DNA of 51,927 bases from Candidatus Kuenenia stuttgartensis (GTDB lineage Bacteria; Planctomycetota; Planctomycetia; Planctomycetales; Planctomycetaceae), in assembly GCA_945904015.1 (NCBI GenBank), contig CAMDPK010000027.1, forward strand, positions 1 through 51,927. Direction: 5' to 3'. The number at the start of each line of letters is the position of its first letter. Positions within the stretch are counted from its first letter, which is position 1. The notes under the pieces were generated by a model. It was not told the origin of the DNA. It saw only the letters and a program-made list of their open reading frames with translations, and did not search any database. The translations under genes were made by a program, and so were the position numbers. Positions 7,044 to 15,316 of this stretch are shown piece by piece.

Positions 7044-9095
7044 CTACTCGAACGCCAAGCCGTCGATGGTAAATCGCAATGTCGGCGCGCCCCACGAGTC
7101 GAAGATCAACGCCAGGGCTCGGACTTTGTCGGGAAGGTCGCCGCTGGTTTGCCATTGGTCGTTGGCACGCAGCGGGATCTCGAACAGACGCCAGCCGTCG
7201 CGGGCTTCGTTGTGCTCGGCGTTGCGCATGTGGTCCAGGCCGGGCTTCGGTTCGATGTGATATTGCTGACCGGCTGCGCCGTCGAGCCGGATAAACGGGC
7301 CGCCTTGCCAACCGGTGACATCTTCGTTGGTCGCCTTCAGCCAGAAGATGAGCTTTGTCTTGCCCTCCAGCGACCACTGAGCATCTCGCGATTTTGGAAA
7401 CGTCAGCGCGGCGCGGAAGCCGGCATAGGGGGCGATGACGACATTCAGCGCCGACTTGCCGACCAGTTTGTCGGTCGTGTCGTCTGCGAACTTCGCTCGC
7501 GAGATTTGTTCGTTGCTGCGCGTGCGGTCGTGGAAGTCTTCGATCGACCAATTCGTGGCCGAACCCTCGGTGCCAATCTCGGTCACATCGCGGACGACGT
7601 ACACGTCGCGCCACGCCAAATCCGTCAGCCAGCCATTCGAGACATTGAGTCCCACGCGATGAAAACCAACGCGGTCGAACGTGTGCTCAAATTTCGGGCC
7701 GACGAGCAATCGGCCGTCACCGACGTCCCAGGTCAACTTGAGTTCGCGGCTGGTCGGATCGAGACTATTCAAAGCCTCCCAGGCCGCACGCTCGCCAAGT
7801 TTGACGGACGTCGGGCCGGACAGTTTTGGCTGCGGCGACAGTGCGGCATCGGGGATCGGCAACGAACTCTCTTCCCAGCGAGTCACACCGCCGTCGAGTT
7901 GCACATCCTTGACTGAGTTGCCGTCGAAGCGATTGCCCGCCAGCGAAACCCAATCGGCGTGCTTGGCGTAGATACCCCAGCGATTCTTGGTGAGCGTGTT
8001 CTGCTCGATGATCCAGTGGTATGCCCGCCACTTCTTGCCTTGGCTGTCGAGATCGCCGATCAGCGCGATCCCCGCGCCGTTGTTCTCGCGGCAGACGTTG
8101 CCTCGGCAGACGGTGTGGCTGGAGGGGCCGAACATGAACACGATGCCGGCGTGACCCTCTTGCGGCAGATGCGGCGAGTTGTGATGACCACTCTTCAAGC
8201 CGTTGAACGACGCCTCGTTGCCGATCAGCCGTGATTGATCCGATCCCCCCAGCCAGAAGCCGTAGCTGCAATGGTTGGCCTTGTTCTTCACGAACACGTT
8301 CCGCGGTGCCCAGCATTCGACGCCGTTGTTGTTGGCGAATGAGCAATCGTTGCTCTCGAACAGATTCCCCGTGCTGCACCAGCCGTTGAGGACGCGGACA
8401 AAGATGCCGTCGCCGCCGTGCGTGCAATCGTTCTCGATGAAGCGGTTCTCGTTCGAGCCGCTCTCAATCAGCACGCTGGTCGAATCGCGAGCGTGAACTT
8501 CACCCGGCTTGATCCGAATGCCGTGGCTGAGCACGTTCTTGCGAACCGTGTTGCCAGACGCGGTCCAGAGCTTCAAGCAGGTATTCGAGGTGTGCGAGAA
8601 ATCGTTCTCTTCCAGCACGTTGTCGTCCGAGTTCATCAGCACACAGGCGTCCCAGACGCGATTGGCTTTGTTTTTTCGCAACGTCGATTTGGTGACTCGT
8701 TCGAGCACGATCCCGCCGCGCCGTCCGTTCTCGCCCCAGCCGAATTCCGGATCGTGAAAGTTGTCGGAGAAATTGCAGTTCTCGATCGTCCAACCGCTGC
8801 CGCCGACGATCCGCAATCCAGTCTCCCAGCCCTTCGCGTTGACATTTTTCAGTGTGACGTTCGACACTCCTTCGGCCAGGATCGCGACTCCTTTGAGCTT
8901 GTTGCTGGGCTGATCCTTCTCTCCGACGATCCAGGCTCCACGACCGTCGATCGTGATGTTCGATCCCTTGATGACCAGCGATCCGTAGACCTTGTCCGGT
9001 TCCAGTCGCGTGTCCTGTGTGATCTCCAAAGCGAACGACTCGGAGAACATCACGAGCCAACTGACAAGAACGATTGCAACCGGCCGCCACGGCAT
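7044..9095 (-). CDS. Secreted right-handed beta-helix protein with PKD-like and C-terminal beta-sandwich domains
   Basis: This 683-residue protein has a signal peptide (MPWRPVAIVLVSWLVMFSESFA). Residues 35-400 form NosD/CASH-type parallel beta-helix repeats with many short turns ending in N or G (SNVTLKNVNAKGWETGLRI, NRFIENDCTHGGDGIFV). Such folds are found in carbohydrate-binding or carbohydrate-cleaving proteins and in periplasmic NosD. Residues 425-500 resemble a PKD domain (LTWDVGDGRLLVGPKFEHTF), and the last 160 residues look like a jelly-roll carbohydrate-binding module (GKSALNVVIAPYAGFRAAL). A polysaccharide-directed extracellular role is inferred. No catalytic residues can be assigned, because parallel beta-helix families differ. 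The gene ends 204 bp before the LRR/HEAT gene. Confidence 0.75.
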   Translation of the reverse strand: MPWRPVAIVLVSWLVMFSESFALEITQDTRLEPDKVYGSLVIKGSNITIDGRGAWIVGEKDQPSNKLKGVAILAEGVSNVTLKNVNAKGWETGLRIVGGSGWTIENCNFSDNFHDPEFGWGENGRRGGIVLERVTKSTLRKNKANRVWDACVLMNSDDNVLEENDFSHTSNTCLKLWTASGNTVRKNVLSHGIRIKPGEVHARDSTSVLIESGSNENRFIENDCTHGGDGIFVRVLNGWCSTGNLFESNDCSFANNNGVECWAPRNVFVKNKANHCSYGFWLGGSDQSRLIGNEASFNGLKSGHHNSPHLPQEGHAGIVFMFGPSSHTVCRGNVCRENNGAGIALIGDLDSQGKKWRAYHWIIEQNTLTKNRWGIYAKHADWVSLAGNRFDGNSVKDVQLDGGVTRWEESSLPIPDAALSPQPKLSGPTSVKLGERAAWEALNSLDPTSRELKLTWDVGDGRLLVGPKFEHTFDRVGFHRVGLNVSNGWLTDLAWRDVYVVRDVTEIGTEGSATNWSIEDFHDRTRSNEQISRAKFADDTTDKLVGKSALNVVIAPYAGFRAALTFPKSRDAQWSLEGKTKLIFWLKATNEDVTGWQGGPFIRLDGAAGQQYHIEPKPGLDHMRNAEHNEARDGWRLFEIPLRANDQWQTSGDLPDKVRALALIFDSWGAPTLRFTIDGLAFE

Positions 9096-9169
9096 TCGAT
9101 GTCTCCTGGAATTCGTCGGGACACTTCACCTCACGCAGCCAATGGCTGATGAATCCAGGTAAGGTGCCG

Positions 9170-10660
9170 TCAAGAGGGATCGGCTCCGACGCCTTCTCGC
9201 GGCGAGGCTCGAAGTTCGAGAGCTTTGCGGCGGTCGGATTCGGCAAGCTTTTCCTTGCCGAGTTGCAGGTACGCCTCGGAACGCATGGCGAAGGCGTCGG
9301 CGTCCGTCGGATTGAGTTCGATCGCGGCGGTGAAATCGGTGACGGCGGAGTTGTGATCTCCCAGCCGCCAATGCACTTCGCCGCGCGCACGCAGACAGAC
9401 GGGACACTTCGGATCGAGCCGTACTGCCACGTCGTAGTCGGCTAACGCTCGCGGCAGATCGCCGGTGTCGAGGTACAACCCGGCGCGGCCGTTGTACGCC
9501 TCGTGGTTGTCGGGGTCGATCTCCAGAGCGCGGTTGAAGTCGAGCAGCGCGAGGTCGTGGCGCTTCATGGCTCGCCAGGTGTCTCCGCGGTTTCGGTAGG
9601 CGATGACCATGCTCGGTTCCAACTGGATTGCCTGCGAGTAGTCGTCACACGCCTTGTCGAACTCACCTTTTTCAAACCGGATGTTGCCGCGATTGTGCCA
9701 CGCTCCGGCCAGCGTCTTGTCGAGTTGCAACGCCATGTCGTAGTCGGCCAAGGCCTTGTCTGTCTGGCTGAGCTCATCGAAGACATTGCCGCGGCGATAG
9801 AACAGATCACCCTCGTCCGGATCCATGTCGATCGCGGTGTTGTAGTCAGCGAGAGCCTTGTCGTGTTCCCCCTTGCGGAGCCAAGCGTCGCCGCGCGAAG
9901 AGAATGCTCGACGATTGTCCGGTTCGCGTTCGAGCGACTCATCGAAGTCCGCGATGGCCTCATCCAGCTTGCCGGAGTTCAAGTAGGCCAACCCACGGTT
10001 GAAGAGAATCAGCGGATCGTTTTCCGATAGCTCCAAAGCGCGGTTGTAGTCTTCGAGGGCATTCTCCAACTCGCCCAGCTCATCCCAACAATTGCCACGG
10101 TCCATCACAGCGGGAACGTATTCGGGGTCGAGATCCAGCGCTCGCGTGAAGTCCTCGATCGCTTTCTGATAATCCTGCTGAGCCTCCCAGACCAAACCCC
10201 GGTCGTAAAACAAATCGGGGTTGTCGGGGGCGAGGTCGAGAGCCTGCTCGTAGTCTTCGAGAGCCTCAGTCCATTTTTGCTGATCAGAGTAGGCTCCGCC
10301 GCGCAGCAGCAGAGCTTCGGAATCGAACGGATCGAGGTGCAGCACTTCGGTCAGGTCGTCGGCGGCCCGTTCCGGCTCGCCGATCAGCGTGAAGACGCGA
10401 GCTCGGTTGAAAAAGTATGCCGACGCGGTCGGATTGAGGTCGATGGCGTTCGTGAAGTCTTCGATCGCTCGTTCGGAGACGCCGAGCTTGTCCCAGACCA
10501 GACCGCGATCGTTGAAGTAGTCGGGATCCTGCGGTTCGAGCTGGATCGCGATATTGAATTCGCGCAGAGCGTCCCGGAATCGCCCTTTTTCGAACAGGCG
10601 ATTCGCTCGATCGTAGTGCCGTTCCGCTTTGCTCACGGTGTCCTCGCTGGGAGTCGTCAC
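9170..10660 (-). CDS. Tetratricopeptide repeat (TPR) protein
   Basis: This 496-residue protein is built almost entirely of 34-residue TPR units, about 14 in tandem from residue 6 to 480. Typical unit spellings are ALEDYEQALDLAPDNPDLFYDRG and ALADYNTAIDMDPDEGDLFYRRG. There is no signal peptide or membrane segment, so it should be a cytoplasmic protein-interaction scaffold. The N-terminus uses a GTG start at 10660. No clear Shine-Dalgarno is visible, so the start is not certain. The C-terminal 15 residues are outside the repeats. The partner is unknown, and the neighbours give no hint. Confidence 0.83.
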   Translation of the reverse strand: MTTPSEDTVSKAERHYDRANRLFEKGRFRDALREFNIAIQLEPQDPDYFNDRGLVWDKLGVSERAIEDFTNAIDLNPTASAYFFNRARVFTLIGEPERAADDLTEVLHLDPFDSEALLLRGGAYSDQQKWTEALEDYEQALDLAPDNPDLFYDRGLVWEAQQDYQKAIEDFTRALDLDPEYVPAVMDRGNCWDELGELENALEDYNRALELSENDPLILFNRGLAYLNSGKLDEAIADFDESLEREPDNRRAFSSRGDAWLRKGEHDKALADYNTAIDMDPDEGDLFYRRGNVFDELSQTDKALADYDMALQLDKTLAGAWHNRGNIRFEKGEFDKACDDYSQAIQLEPSMVIAYRNRGDTWRAMKRHDLALLDFNRALEIDPDNHEAYNGRAGLYLDTGDLPRALADYDVAVRLDPKCPVCLRARGEVHWRLGDHNSAVTDFTAAIELNPTDADAFAMRSEAYLQLGKEKLAESDRRKALELRASPREGVGADPS

Positions 10661-11048
10661 CGAGACATGTCTCGCCCGTCGTGCCCTGACCAGTCGCCAG
10701 CAAGTATCGCATCGAACTACCGCGCCGCAAGCACAATTTTTGCGGACAGGGTATCCCGCTATGTCTCAGCCAGAGGGCGAAAACTACTCGGTCGATCAAG
10801 GGGACGCAACCAAGGGGGTCTAAGGCATTGCAAATTGCAAATTGCAAATTGCAAATTGAGAATTGAAGCCAGCCAGCGGGGTCATTGCCGCCCATTGTTC
10901 GTCGATTTGCAACTTTCAATTTTCAATTTGCAATTTGCAATCTGCATTGATCGCTGGCTCACTCCATTGATTGCGAACCCGCCAAACCAACGGTATCGTC
11001 ACACCCCGTTTCGACCGTCTCTTTCCACTTTGCAGAGGGCTTTCGCAC
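10661..11048. other. 388-bp divergent intergenic region holding an inverted pair of heptad-repeat tracts
   Basis: This region separates the TPR gene (minus) from the oxidoreductase gene (plus) and so must hold both promoters. It contains element H1 (10825-10946). No convincing protein-coding frame or RNA gene is visible; the short frames seen here translate the repeat (FAICNLQFAICN-type peptides). Confidence 0.6.
10825..10946. repeat. Element H1: inverted pair of 7-bp tandem-repeat tracts (GCAAATT)n
   Basis: The left tract (10825-10866) has about four perfect GCAAATT units plus degenerate ones. The right tract (10904-10946) has the inverse units (TTGCAAT, TTTCAAT). About 38 bp of unique sequence lies between them. 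The two tracts could form a long AT-rich hairpin. A second copy of the arrangement is at 24535-24702. Confidence 0.85.
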
Positions 11049-12533
11049 ATGCGCCGTCCAACCTCCCGCCGTGATTTCATGAAGAACGTGACTGTCGCCA
11101 GTGTCGGCGCGTATGTTGGTCACGGAATCGCGTTTTCTAAACAAGCTCTCTCTGCCAACGAGGAAATCAATGTCGCCTGCATTGGTGTGGGCGGCAAAGG
11201 AGGCAGCGATTCGAGCAATGCCTCGCAATTCGGCAACGTCGTTGCGATTTGCGACGTGGACCGGAAAACGCTGGAAGACAAGGGGAAGGCCGACAAATTC
11301 AAGGCCGCCGAACAGTTCTCCGACTTTCGCGAACTGTTCGCCAAGCATGGCAAGAAGATCGACATCGCGACGATCAGTACGCCGGACCACATGCACGCTC
11401 CGGCAACGCTGGAGGCCATGCGGTTGGGGATCAGTTGCTACACGCAGAAGCCGCTCACACGCACGATTCACGAGGCCCGATTGATGGCCACCGTCGCGAA
11501 AGAGATGGGGGTCTGTACGCAAATGGGCAACCAGGGGACCGCGTTAGATTCGTCGCGGGAAGCGATCGCTCAGATCAAGTCGGGCGTGTTGGGAACATTG
11601 AAAGAAGTCTATGCCTGGTCGAATCGCCCGGTTTGGGACCAAGGCCCCGGTCGCCGCATGACGCTGGCAAAGTTCGCCGCTCAGGCCAAGAAAGAGGATG
11701 CTGAGAACGCCGAGAAGATCGTCGGAAAGAAAAAGGAAGAGATTGCCAAGGCGCTCGAACGAGTCGATTGGAAGCTCTGGCTCGGAGTCGCGCCGCCGCG
11801 CGAATTCTGGCCCAGTATTTACCACACGTTCCAATGGCGCGGCTGGTGGGATTTCGGCAGCGGTGCCTTGGGGGACATGGCGTGCCACCAACTGACAGTT
11901 CCGTTCGCCTCGTGCGGACTGCGCGATCCGATCTCCGTCGTCGCCAAGAGCACGGGTCACGACTTCGATAGTTTTCCAGCCAGCTCGGTCATCAAGTTCG
12001 AGTTCCCCGAAACGGCGGAGCGACCCGCGATTCCGTTCTGGTGGTATGACCGCAAGGAGAACAAGCCGCCGATGGAAGTGTTCGAGAAGCATGGAATCAC
12101 GTCGGTGTCGAGCAGCGGCGTGTTGATCGTCGGTGAAAAGGGAGCCTTCTACAGCTCCGACGACTACTGCGGTAAGTACGAGTTGAAGGGTGTCGAAAAG
12201 GTCAAAGTCGATTACGAAAAGGCCGAGAGCAAAGGGGGCTACGACGTGGACAACATGTACGAGCTGTTCCGGGCGAAGCGAGCCGGTGAACCCAAGATCT
12301 GCAAGTCGAATTTCGTGGACCGAGCCGGCCCGCTGACCGAGACGATTCTGCTCGGCAACCTCGCCGTCTGGGCCGCTGCCACTGGTGGAGCGGACGGATC
12401 GATGGGCGATTGGGGCGAGAAGGTTGAGTGGGACGCCAAGAACCTCAAGGTCACGAACCTCGCATCGCTCAAGACGCCGCGCGTCGCCGACCTGATCAAG
12501 CCGAAGTATCCAGAAGGCTATCGGTTGGACTAA
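11049..12533 (+). CDS. Gfo/Idh/MocA-family oxidoreductase, Tat-exported
   Basis: This 494-residue protein begins with a twin-arginine signal (SRRDFMKNVTVASVGAYVGHG) and continues with an N-terminal Rossmann fold (INVACIGVGGKG, then VAICDVD). The Gfo/Idh/MocA C-terminal domain follows, with the EKP-like signature seen here as TQKPLTRT. The family uses NAD(P) to oxidise or reduce sugars and cyclitols, and planctomycetes encode many exported members. The EKP lysine is kept although Glu is replaced by Gln. About 30 residues of charged helix (residues 190-225) are inserted in the C-terminal domain. The start at 11049 is preferred over an in-frame Met 26 codons upstream because it gives a proper Tat signal and has AGAGGG upstream. 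Element B1 and a terminator follow the stop. Confidence 0.85.
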   Translation: MRRPTSRRDFMKNVTVASVGAYVGHGIAFSKQALSANEEINVACIGVGGKGGSDSSNASQFGNVVAICDVDRKTLEDKGKADKFKAAEQFSDFRELFAKHGKKIDIATISTPDHMHAPATLEAMRLGISCYTQKPLTRTIHEARLMATVAKEMGVCTQMGNQGTALDSSREAIAQIKSGVLGTLKEVYAWSNRPVWDQGPGRRMTLAKFAAQAKKEDAENAEKIVGKKKEEIAKALERVDWKLWLGVAPPREFWPSIYHTFQWRGWWDFGSGALGDMACHQLTVPFASCGLRDPISVVAKSTGHDFDSFPASSVIKFEFPETAERPAIPFWWYDRKENKPPMEVFEKHGITSVSSSGVLIVGEKGAFYSSDDYCGKYELKGVEKVKVDYEKAESKGGYDVDNMYELFRAKRAGEPKICKSNFVDRAGPLTETILLGNLAVWAAATGGADGSMGDWGEKVEWDAKNLKVTNLASLKTPRVADLIKPKYPEGYRLD

Positions 12534-12540
12534 CTGATTC

Positions 12541-12612
12541 GGAAGATGGGCACTCTTGTCCGTCCGTCCGATGTCGAACGAACGCATGGACGGGCAAGAG
12601 TGCCCATCCTCC
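12541..12612. repeat. Nested palindromic element B1
   Basis: The left arm reads GATGGGCACTCTTGTCC and the right arm GGGCAAGAGTGCCCATCC. The right arm keeps the hairpin GGGCA-AGAG-TGCCC, while the left has one mismatch (GTCC for GCCC). It belongs to the same family as B2 and B3. It follows the oxidoreductase stop by 7 bp and, together with the terminator, had been read as a false N-terminus of the next gene. Confidence 0.82.
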
Positions 12613-12618
12613 AATTCA

Positions 12619-12652
12619 ACAGGGGTACGGCACGCCGTACCCCCTGTTTTTT
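12619..12652 (+). terminator. Intrinsic terminator, GC-rich palindrome followed by T6
   Basis: AGGGGTACGG pairs with CCGTACCCCCT around a CACG loop, with one unpaired C, and TTTTTT follows directly. It lies 3' of the Gfo/Idh gene and 27 bp before the next start, so it should end the oxidoreductase transcript. The GGGGTACGGC palindrome itself may be another repeat family. Confidence 0.72.
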
Positions 12653-12678
12653 CCACGGTATCGAATGAGGCGAAAGTC

Positions 12679-14010
12679 ATGATCCGTTTGAGTTGTCAGC
12701 GTGGTGTTGCTGCGTGTGTGACCTTGAGTTTGATTTTTCTGACTGGATGTCCAAAGTCTGCGCCCCCCACCAACAGCGGAAGTCCGACGAGCGCGTCGCA
12801 GAGTGAGGCACCACTGGCGTCCACGAAAAAGGCGACGGCTAAAGCGGACGACGTGAAGGCCGCCAGGGCTCGGATCGACGCCTTAGACGCACGCTCCAAG
12901 TACGCACCGAAAGCGGGCGACCTGCTGACGGAAATTGTGATTCAAGGCGGTTCGAATTTGTCGGCGGACGATTTCGCACTGTTCGGCAAGCTCAACGACC
13001 TCGAAAAGCTGCAGATCTATAACTGCCGCACGCTAGATGACCAGACGGCCGCGAAGCTCGCCGGCCTGCAGGGCCTCGCTAGCTTGGCGATGACGAATTC
13101 GGTGATCAGCGACGCGACGGTGGGGATGATCGTCAAATCGTTTCCCAACCTCACGGAACTGGACCTCTCGTCCAATACGAACTTGACGAGCGGCGCGCTC
13201 AAAGTCCTCAGCGAACTCGGCAAACTTCAGCGGCTGACTTTGATGTTCAACAAATTCAACGACATCAGCGTTCAGCGACTTTCGAAGCTGCAAGATCTCC
13301 GCATGCTCGACTTGCGAGGCAACATGGAAGCGGGAGACATGCTGCTGGAAGTCGTCGCCGATCTCCCGAAGCTGACCGGATTCAAACACCGCAGCACGGC
13401 GGTCACCGATGCGGGCTTGGAGTATCTGAGCCGCAATCAAACGCTCGACTCGCTGCTGATGCAGGACTTCGGCGTCACGGACCGGTCGGGGCCACATCTC
13501 GCCAAGCTCGGCAAACTGACACAACTCGAAGTCTTTCGCTGCCAGGGATTCGGCACCGACGGCGTGCTGGCCCTCAAGGGGATGAGTCTGACTCGGCTGA
13601 CGTTGCGCGACCTGCCCAACATCGACGATCGAGCGATGGAGGTCTTCGACGACCTACCGAAGCTGAAGCGCCTCTACCTGCACGAAATCACGTCGGTCGG
13701 CGACTCGGGGCTGAAGCATCTCGTAGCTCTCAAATCGCTGGAGTTGCTCGATCTCTGGACCGTGCCGCAGATGACGGATGCCACGATCGACGTGATCGCC
13801 ACGCTCCCGAATTTGAAGGAGCTGACGATCCGAACGACCGGCGTCACCGACGCGGCCATCGACAAGCTGTTAAAAATGCAGAGCCTGCAATCGCTGACAT
13901 TCAAAGAGAACGGCTCGGTCACCGCCGACGGGCTGAAGAAGCTGGCGAGCAAGAAATGGTCGAAGCTGGATGTCGGAGCGTCCGACACGGGCGAGTCGGC
14001 GGCTCAGTAG
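12679..14010 (+). CDS. Leucine-rich-repeat lipoprotein
   Basis: The 443-residue product has a lipoprotein signal peptide with lipobox LTGC (Cys24), a low-complexity Ser/Thr/Pro linker, then leucine-rich repeats at about residues 85-430. The repeats are of the RNI/F-box-like type (SVISDATVGMIVKSFPNLTELDL, split over neighbouring units). It is expected to be membrane-tethered on the periplasmic side and to bind proteins; the ligand is unknown. The start at 12679 begins directly with the signal peptide. An in-frame ATG at 12556 would add 41 residues that only translate element B1 and the terminator. The stop is 8 bp from element G. Confidence 0.8.
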   Translation: MIRLSCQRGVAACVTLSLIFLTGCPKSAPPTNSGSPTSASQSEAPLASTKKATAKADDVKAARARIDALDARSKYAPKAGDLLTEIVIQGGSNLSADDFALFGKLNDLEKLQIYNCRTLDDQTAAKLAGLQGLASLAMTNSVISDATVGMIVKSFPNLTELDLSSNTNLTSGALKVLSELGKLQRLTLMFNKFNDISVQRLSKLQDLRMLDLRGNMEAGDMLLEVVADLPKLTGFKHRSTAVTDAGLEYLSRNQTLDSLLMQDFGVTDRSGPHLAKLGKLTQLEVFRCQGFGTDGVLALKGMSLTRLTLRDLPNIDDRAMEVFDDLPKLKRLYLHEITSVGDSGLKHLVALKSLELLDLWTVPQMTDATIDVIATLPNLKELTIRTTGVTDAAIDKLLKMQSLQSLTFKENGSVTADGLKKLASKKWSKLDVGASDTGESAAQ

Positions 14011-14018
14011 ATTTCTCA

Positions 14019-14077
14019 GTAGCCACACTCGCCAGAGCGTGGGCTGCGGCCACCCACGTTCTGGCGAACGCGGCTAC
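14019..14077. repeat. Nested palindromic element G (GTAG-headed)
   Basis: The ends are GTAGCC and GGCTAC. The left arm forms CCAC-a-CTC-GCCA-GAG-c-GTGG, and the right arm forms CC-a-CGTTC-TGGC-GAACG-c-GG. The two arm loops (GCCA and TGGC) are complementary, while the stems differ by changes that mostly stay paired. It sits between the LRR lipoprotein gene and panB. Confidence 0.75.
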
Positions 14078-14082
14078 CGCAT

Positions 14083-14117
14083 CGGAGGCTCGCCCTCGTT
14101 GACGCTTCGGGTTACTT
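14083..14117. repeat. Single-arm repeat J upstream of panB
   Basis: Read on the minus strand, this segment gives GTAACCCGAAGCGTCAACG followed by AGGGCGAGCCTCCG. It resembles a common planctomycete intergenic repeat whose translation gives NPKRQRG and SVNEGEP peptides. Only one arm is present. It ends 7 bp before the panB start codon, so it overlaps the translation initiation region. Confidence 0.55.
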
Positions 14118-14124
14118 TGTTCGC

Positions 14125-14925
14125 ATGACCAAACCAACTCCAACGATGACCGTCCCCAACTTCGTGAAGGCCAAATCCGAAGGCCGTAAGCTGACGATGT
14201 TGACGGCCTATGACTTCACCTGGGCGGGATTGCTCGACGCGGCGGGTGTGGATTCGATCCTGGTCGGCGACAGCTTGGGCATGGTCATCCAAGGACATTC
14301 GACGACTCTGCCGGTCACGCTCGACGAGATCATCTATCACGCCAAGTGTGTCACACGAGCAGTTCGACAAGCGTTAGTCATCGTCGATATGCCGTTCATG
14401 TCATTTCAAGTCAGCCCGGCTCAGGCGGTCGAAAATGCGGGCCGCATCCTGAAAGAAACTGGAGCCGCCGCCGTGAAGCTCGAAGGGGGCGAAAATCAGG
14501 CTCGTACTATCACCGCGTTGGCCGAGGCGGACATTCCGGTGATGGCTCACGTTGGTTTGAAGCCGCAATCGGTCCACAAATTCGGCGGCATGAAAGTGCA
14601 ACGGGACGAACATCGACTCTTGGCTGACGCGCGGGCCGCTCAAGAGGCCGGAGCATTCAGCGTGTTGTTGGAACTCGTTCCGCGAGACATCGCCGCTCAG
14701 ATCACTCGCGAACTCCACGTTCCGACCATCGGTATCGGAGCCGGTCCCGATTGCGACGGCCAAGTGCTGGTCAGCTACGACATGCTCGGCTTGACCGACG
14801 GCTTCCATCCGAAGTTCGTCAAGCATTTCGCGGAATTGCGGGCCGAGGCGACTCGTGCCGCTCAGCAGTACGTCGCTGAAGTCCGCTCCGGGTCGTTCCC
14901 CGATGACGCTCACAGCCATCGGTGA
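14125..14925 (+). CDS. panB: 3-methyl-2-oxobutanoate hydroxymethyltransferase
   Basis: The 266-residue product is the usual length for PanB. It transfers a hydroxymethyl group from 5,10-methylenetetrahydrofolate to 2-oxoisovalerate to make ketopantoate, the first committed step of pantothenate and CoA synthesis. Recognisable family segments are LTAYDFTWAGLLDAAGVDSI, LVGDSLGMVIQGHSTTLPVT, IVDMPFMSFQ, VKLEGG, VMAHVGLKPQSVHKFGG, and TIGIGAGPDCDGQVLVSYDM. The metal ligand Asp (VGDS) and the catalytic Glu in LLELVP are present. No panC or panD lies nearby. Elements G and J upstream and F downstream isolate it from its neighbours. Confidence 0.96.
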   Translation: MTKPTPTMTVPNFVKAKSEGRKLTMLTAYDFTWAGLLDAAGVDSILVGDSLGMVIQGHSTTLPVTLDEIIYHAKCVTRAVRQALVIVDMPFMSFQVSPAQAVENAGRILKETGAAAVKLEGGENQARTITALAEADIPVMAHVGLKPQSVHKFGGMKVQRDEHRLLADARAAQEAGAFSVLLELVPRDIAAQITRELHVPTIGIGAGPDCDGQVLVSYDMLGLTDGFHPKFVKHFAELRAEATRAAQQYVAEVRSGSFPDDAHSHR

Positions 14926-14929
14926 TTTC

Positions 14930-14989
14930 AAAGTAGTCCGGTCAGTCCGTGACCGGACAATTCGCGTCACGGAGTGACGCGACTACTTT
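14930..14989. repeat. Palindromic element F, three-stem (cloverleaf-like), GTAG-headed
   Basis: An outer stem AAAGTAGTC/GACTACTTT encloses two hairpins, CCGGTCA-GTCCG-TGACCGG and CGCGTCA-CGGAG-TGACGCG. The two inner stems differ at two positions, with both partners changed, so each hairpin stays intact. It lies 4 bp after the panB stop. Confidence 0.82.
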
Positions 14990-15316
14990 TGCAACACGCC
15001 GCAGTCAGCCGAGCAAAATGCCGCAGGTGTTGCAAAGTGCCCGACTCTGCGAATGGGACTGCCAACCTGCGAAAATGTCTGCGAGTGATGAAATCCTTTG
15101 TCTGGCCAACGACTTGCGGCACTTTTCAAAATCCTGCCCAAGTTTGGCACGAGCACTGCAATGGAACTCACTCGCCGTGGTGGCAGGCGTTGGCCCGCAA
15201 CTGCAAACTTCGGCGAACCCGAAAACGCTGTGAGTGACTCGTCGTTGCTCACAGCGTTTTTTGTTTTTAGGGTGTCCGCCTCGCGGCCCCGCTTTCATGG
15301 CCGCCAAGGAGCGGCC
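14990..15316. other. Intergenic region with a terminated small transcript or short ORF candidate
   Basis: The segment between element F and the MFS gene contains a strong intrinsic terminator at 15222-15268. Upstream of it is an open frame (15075-15233, 52 codons, MSASDEILCLANDL...) whose stop codon lies in the terminator stem. No Shine-Dalgarno or recognised domain supports translation. A small RNA or an attenuator for the MFS gene is equally possible. It does not match the core motifs I know for tmRNA, RNase P RNA or SRP RNA. Confidence 0.4.
15222..15268 (+). terminator. Intrinsic terminator upstream of the MFS transporter gene
   Basis: A perfect 13-bp stem (AAAACGCTGTGAG / CTCACAGCGTTTT, 15222-15234 and 15248-15260) has a 13-nt loop and runs into TTTTTTGTTTTT. 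It is oriented toward the MFS gene and ends about 50 bp before its start codon. Confidence 0.85.

Noticed and set aside
7044-9095. The beta-helix protein as the NosD partner of the NosL-like/ABC operon
   Set aside because: It is 25 kb away and carries PKD and jelly-roll domains not found in NosD; fold similarity alone is not enough.
10825-10946. Possible CRISPR array
   Set aside because: The unit is 7 bp, contiguous and without spacers; no cas genes are present. It is an inverted pair of tandem tracts.
14990-15221. Identification of the small transcript as tmRNA, RNase P RNA, SRP RNA or 6S RNA
   Set aside because: The core motifs I know for tmRNA, RNase P and SRP RNA are absent, and no clear 6S-like central bubble could be drawn by eye.
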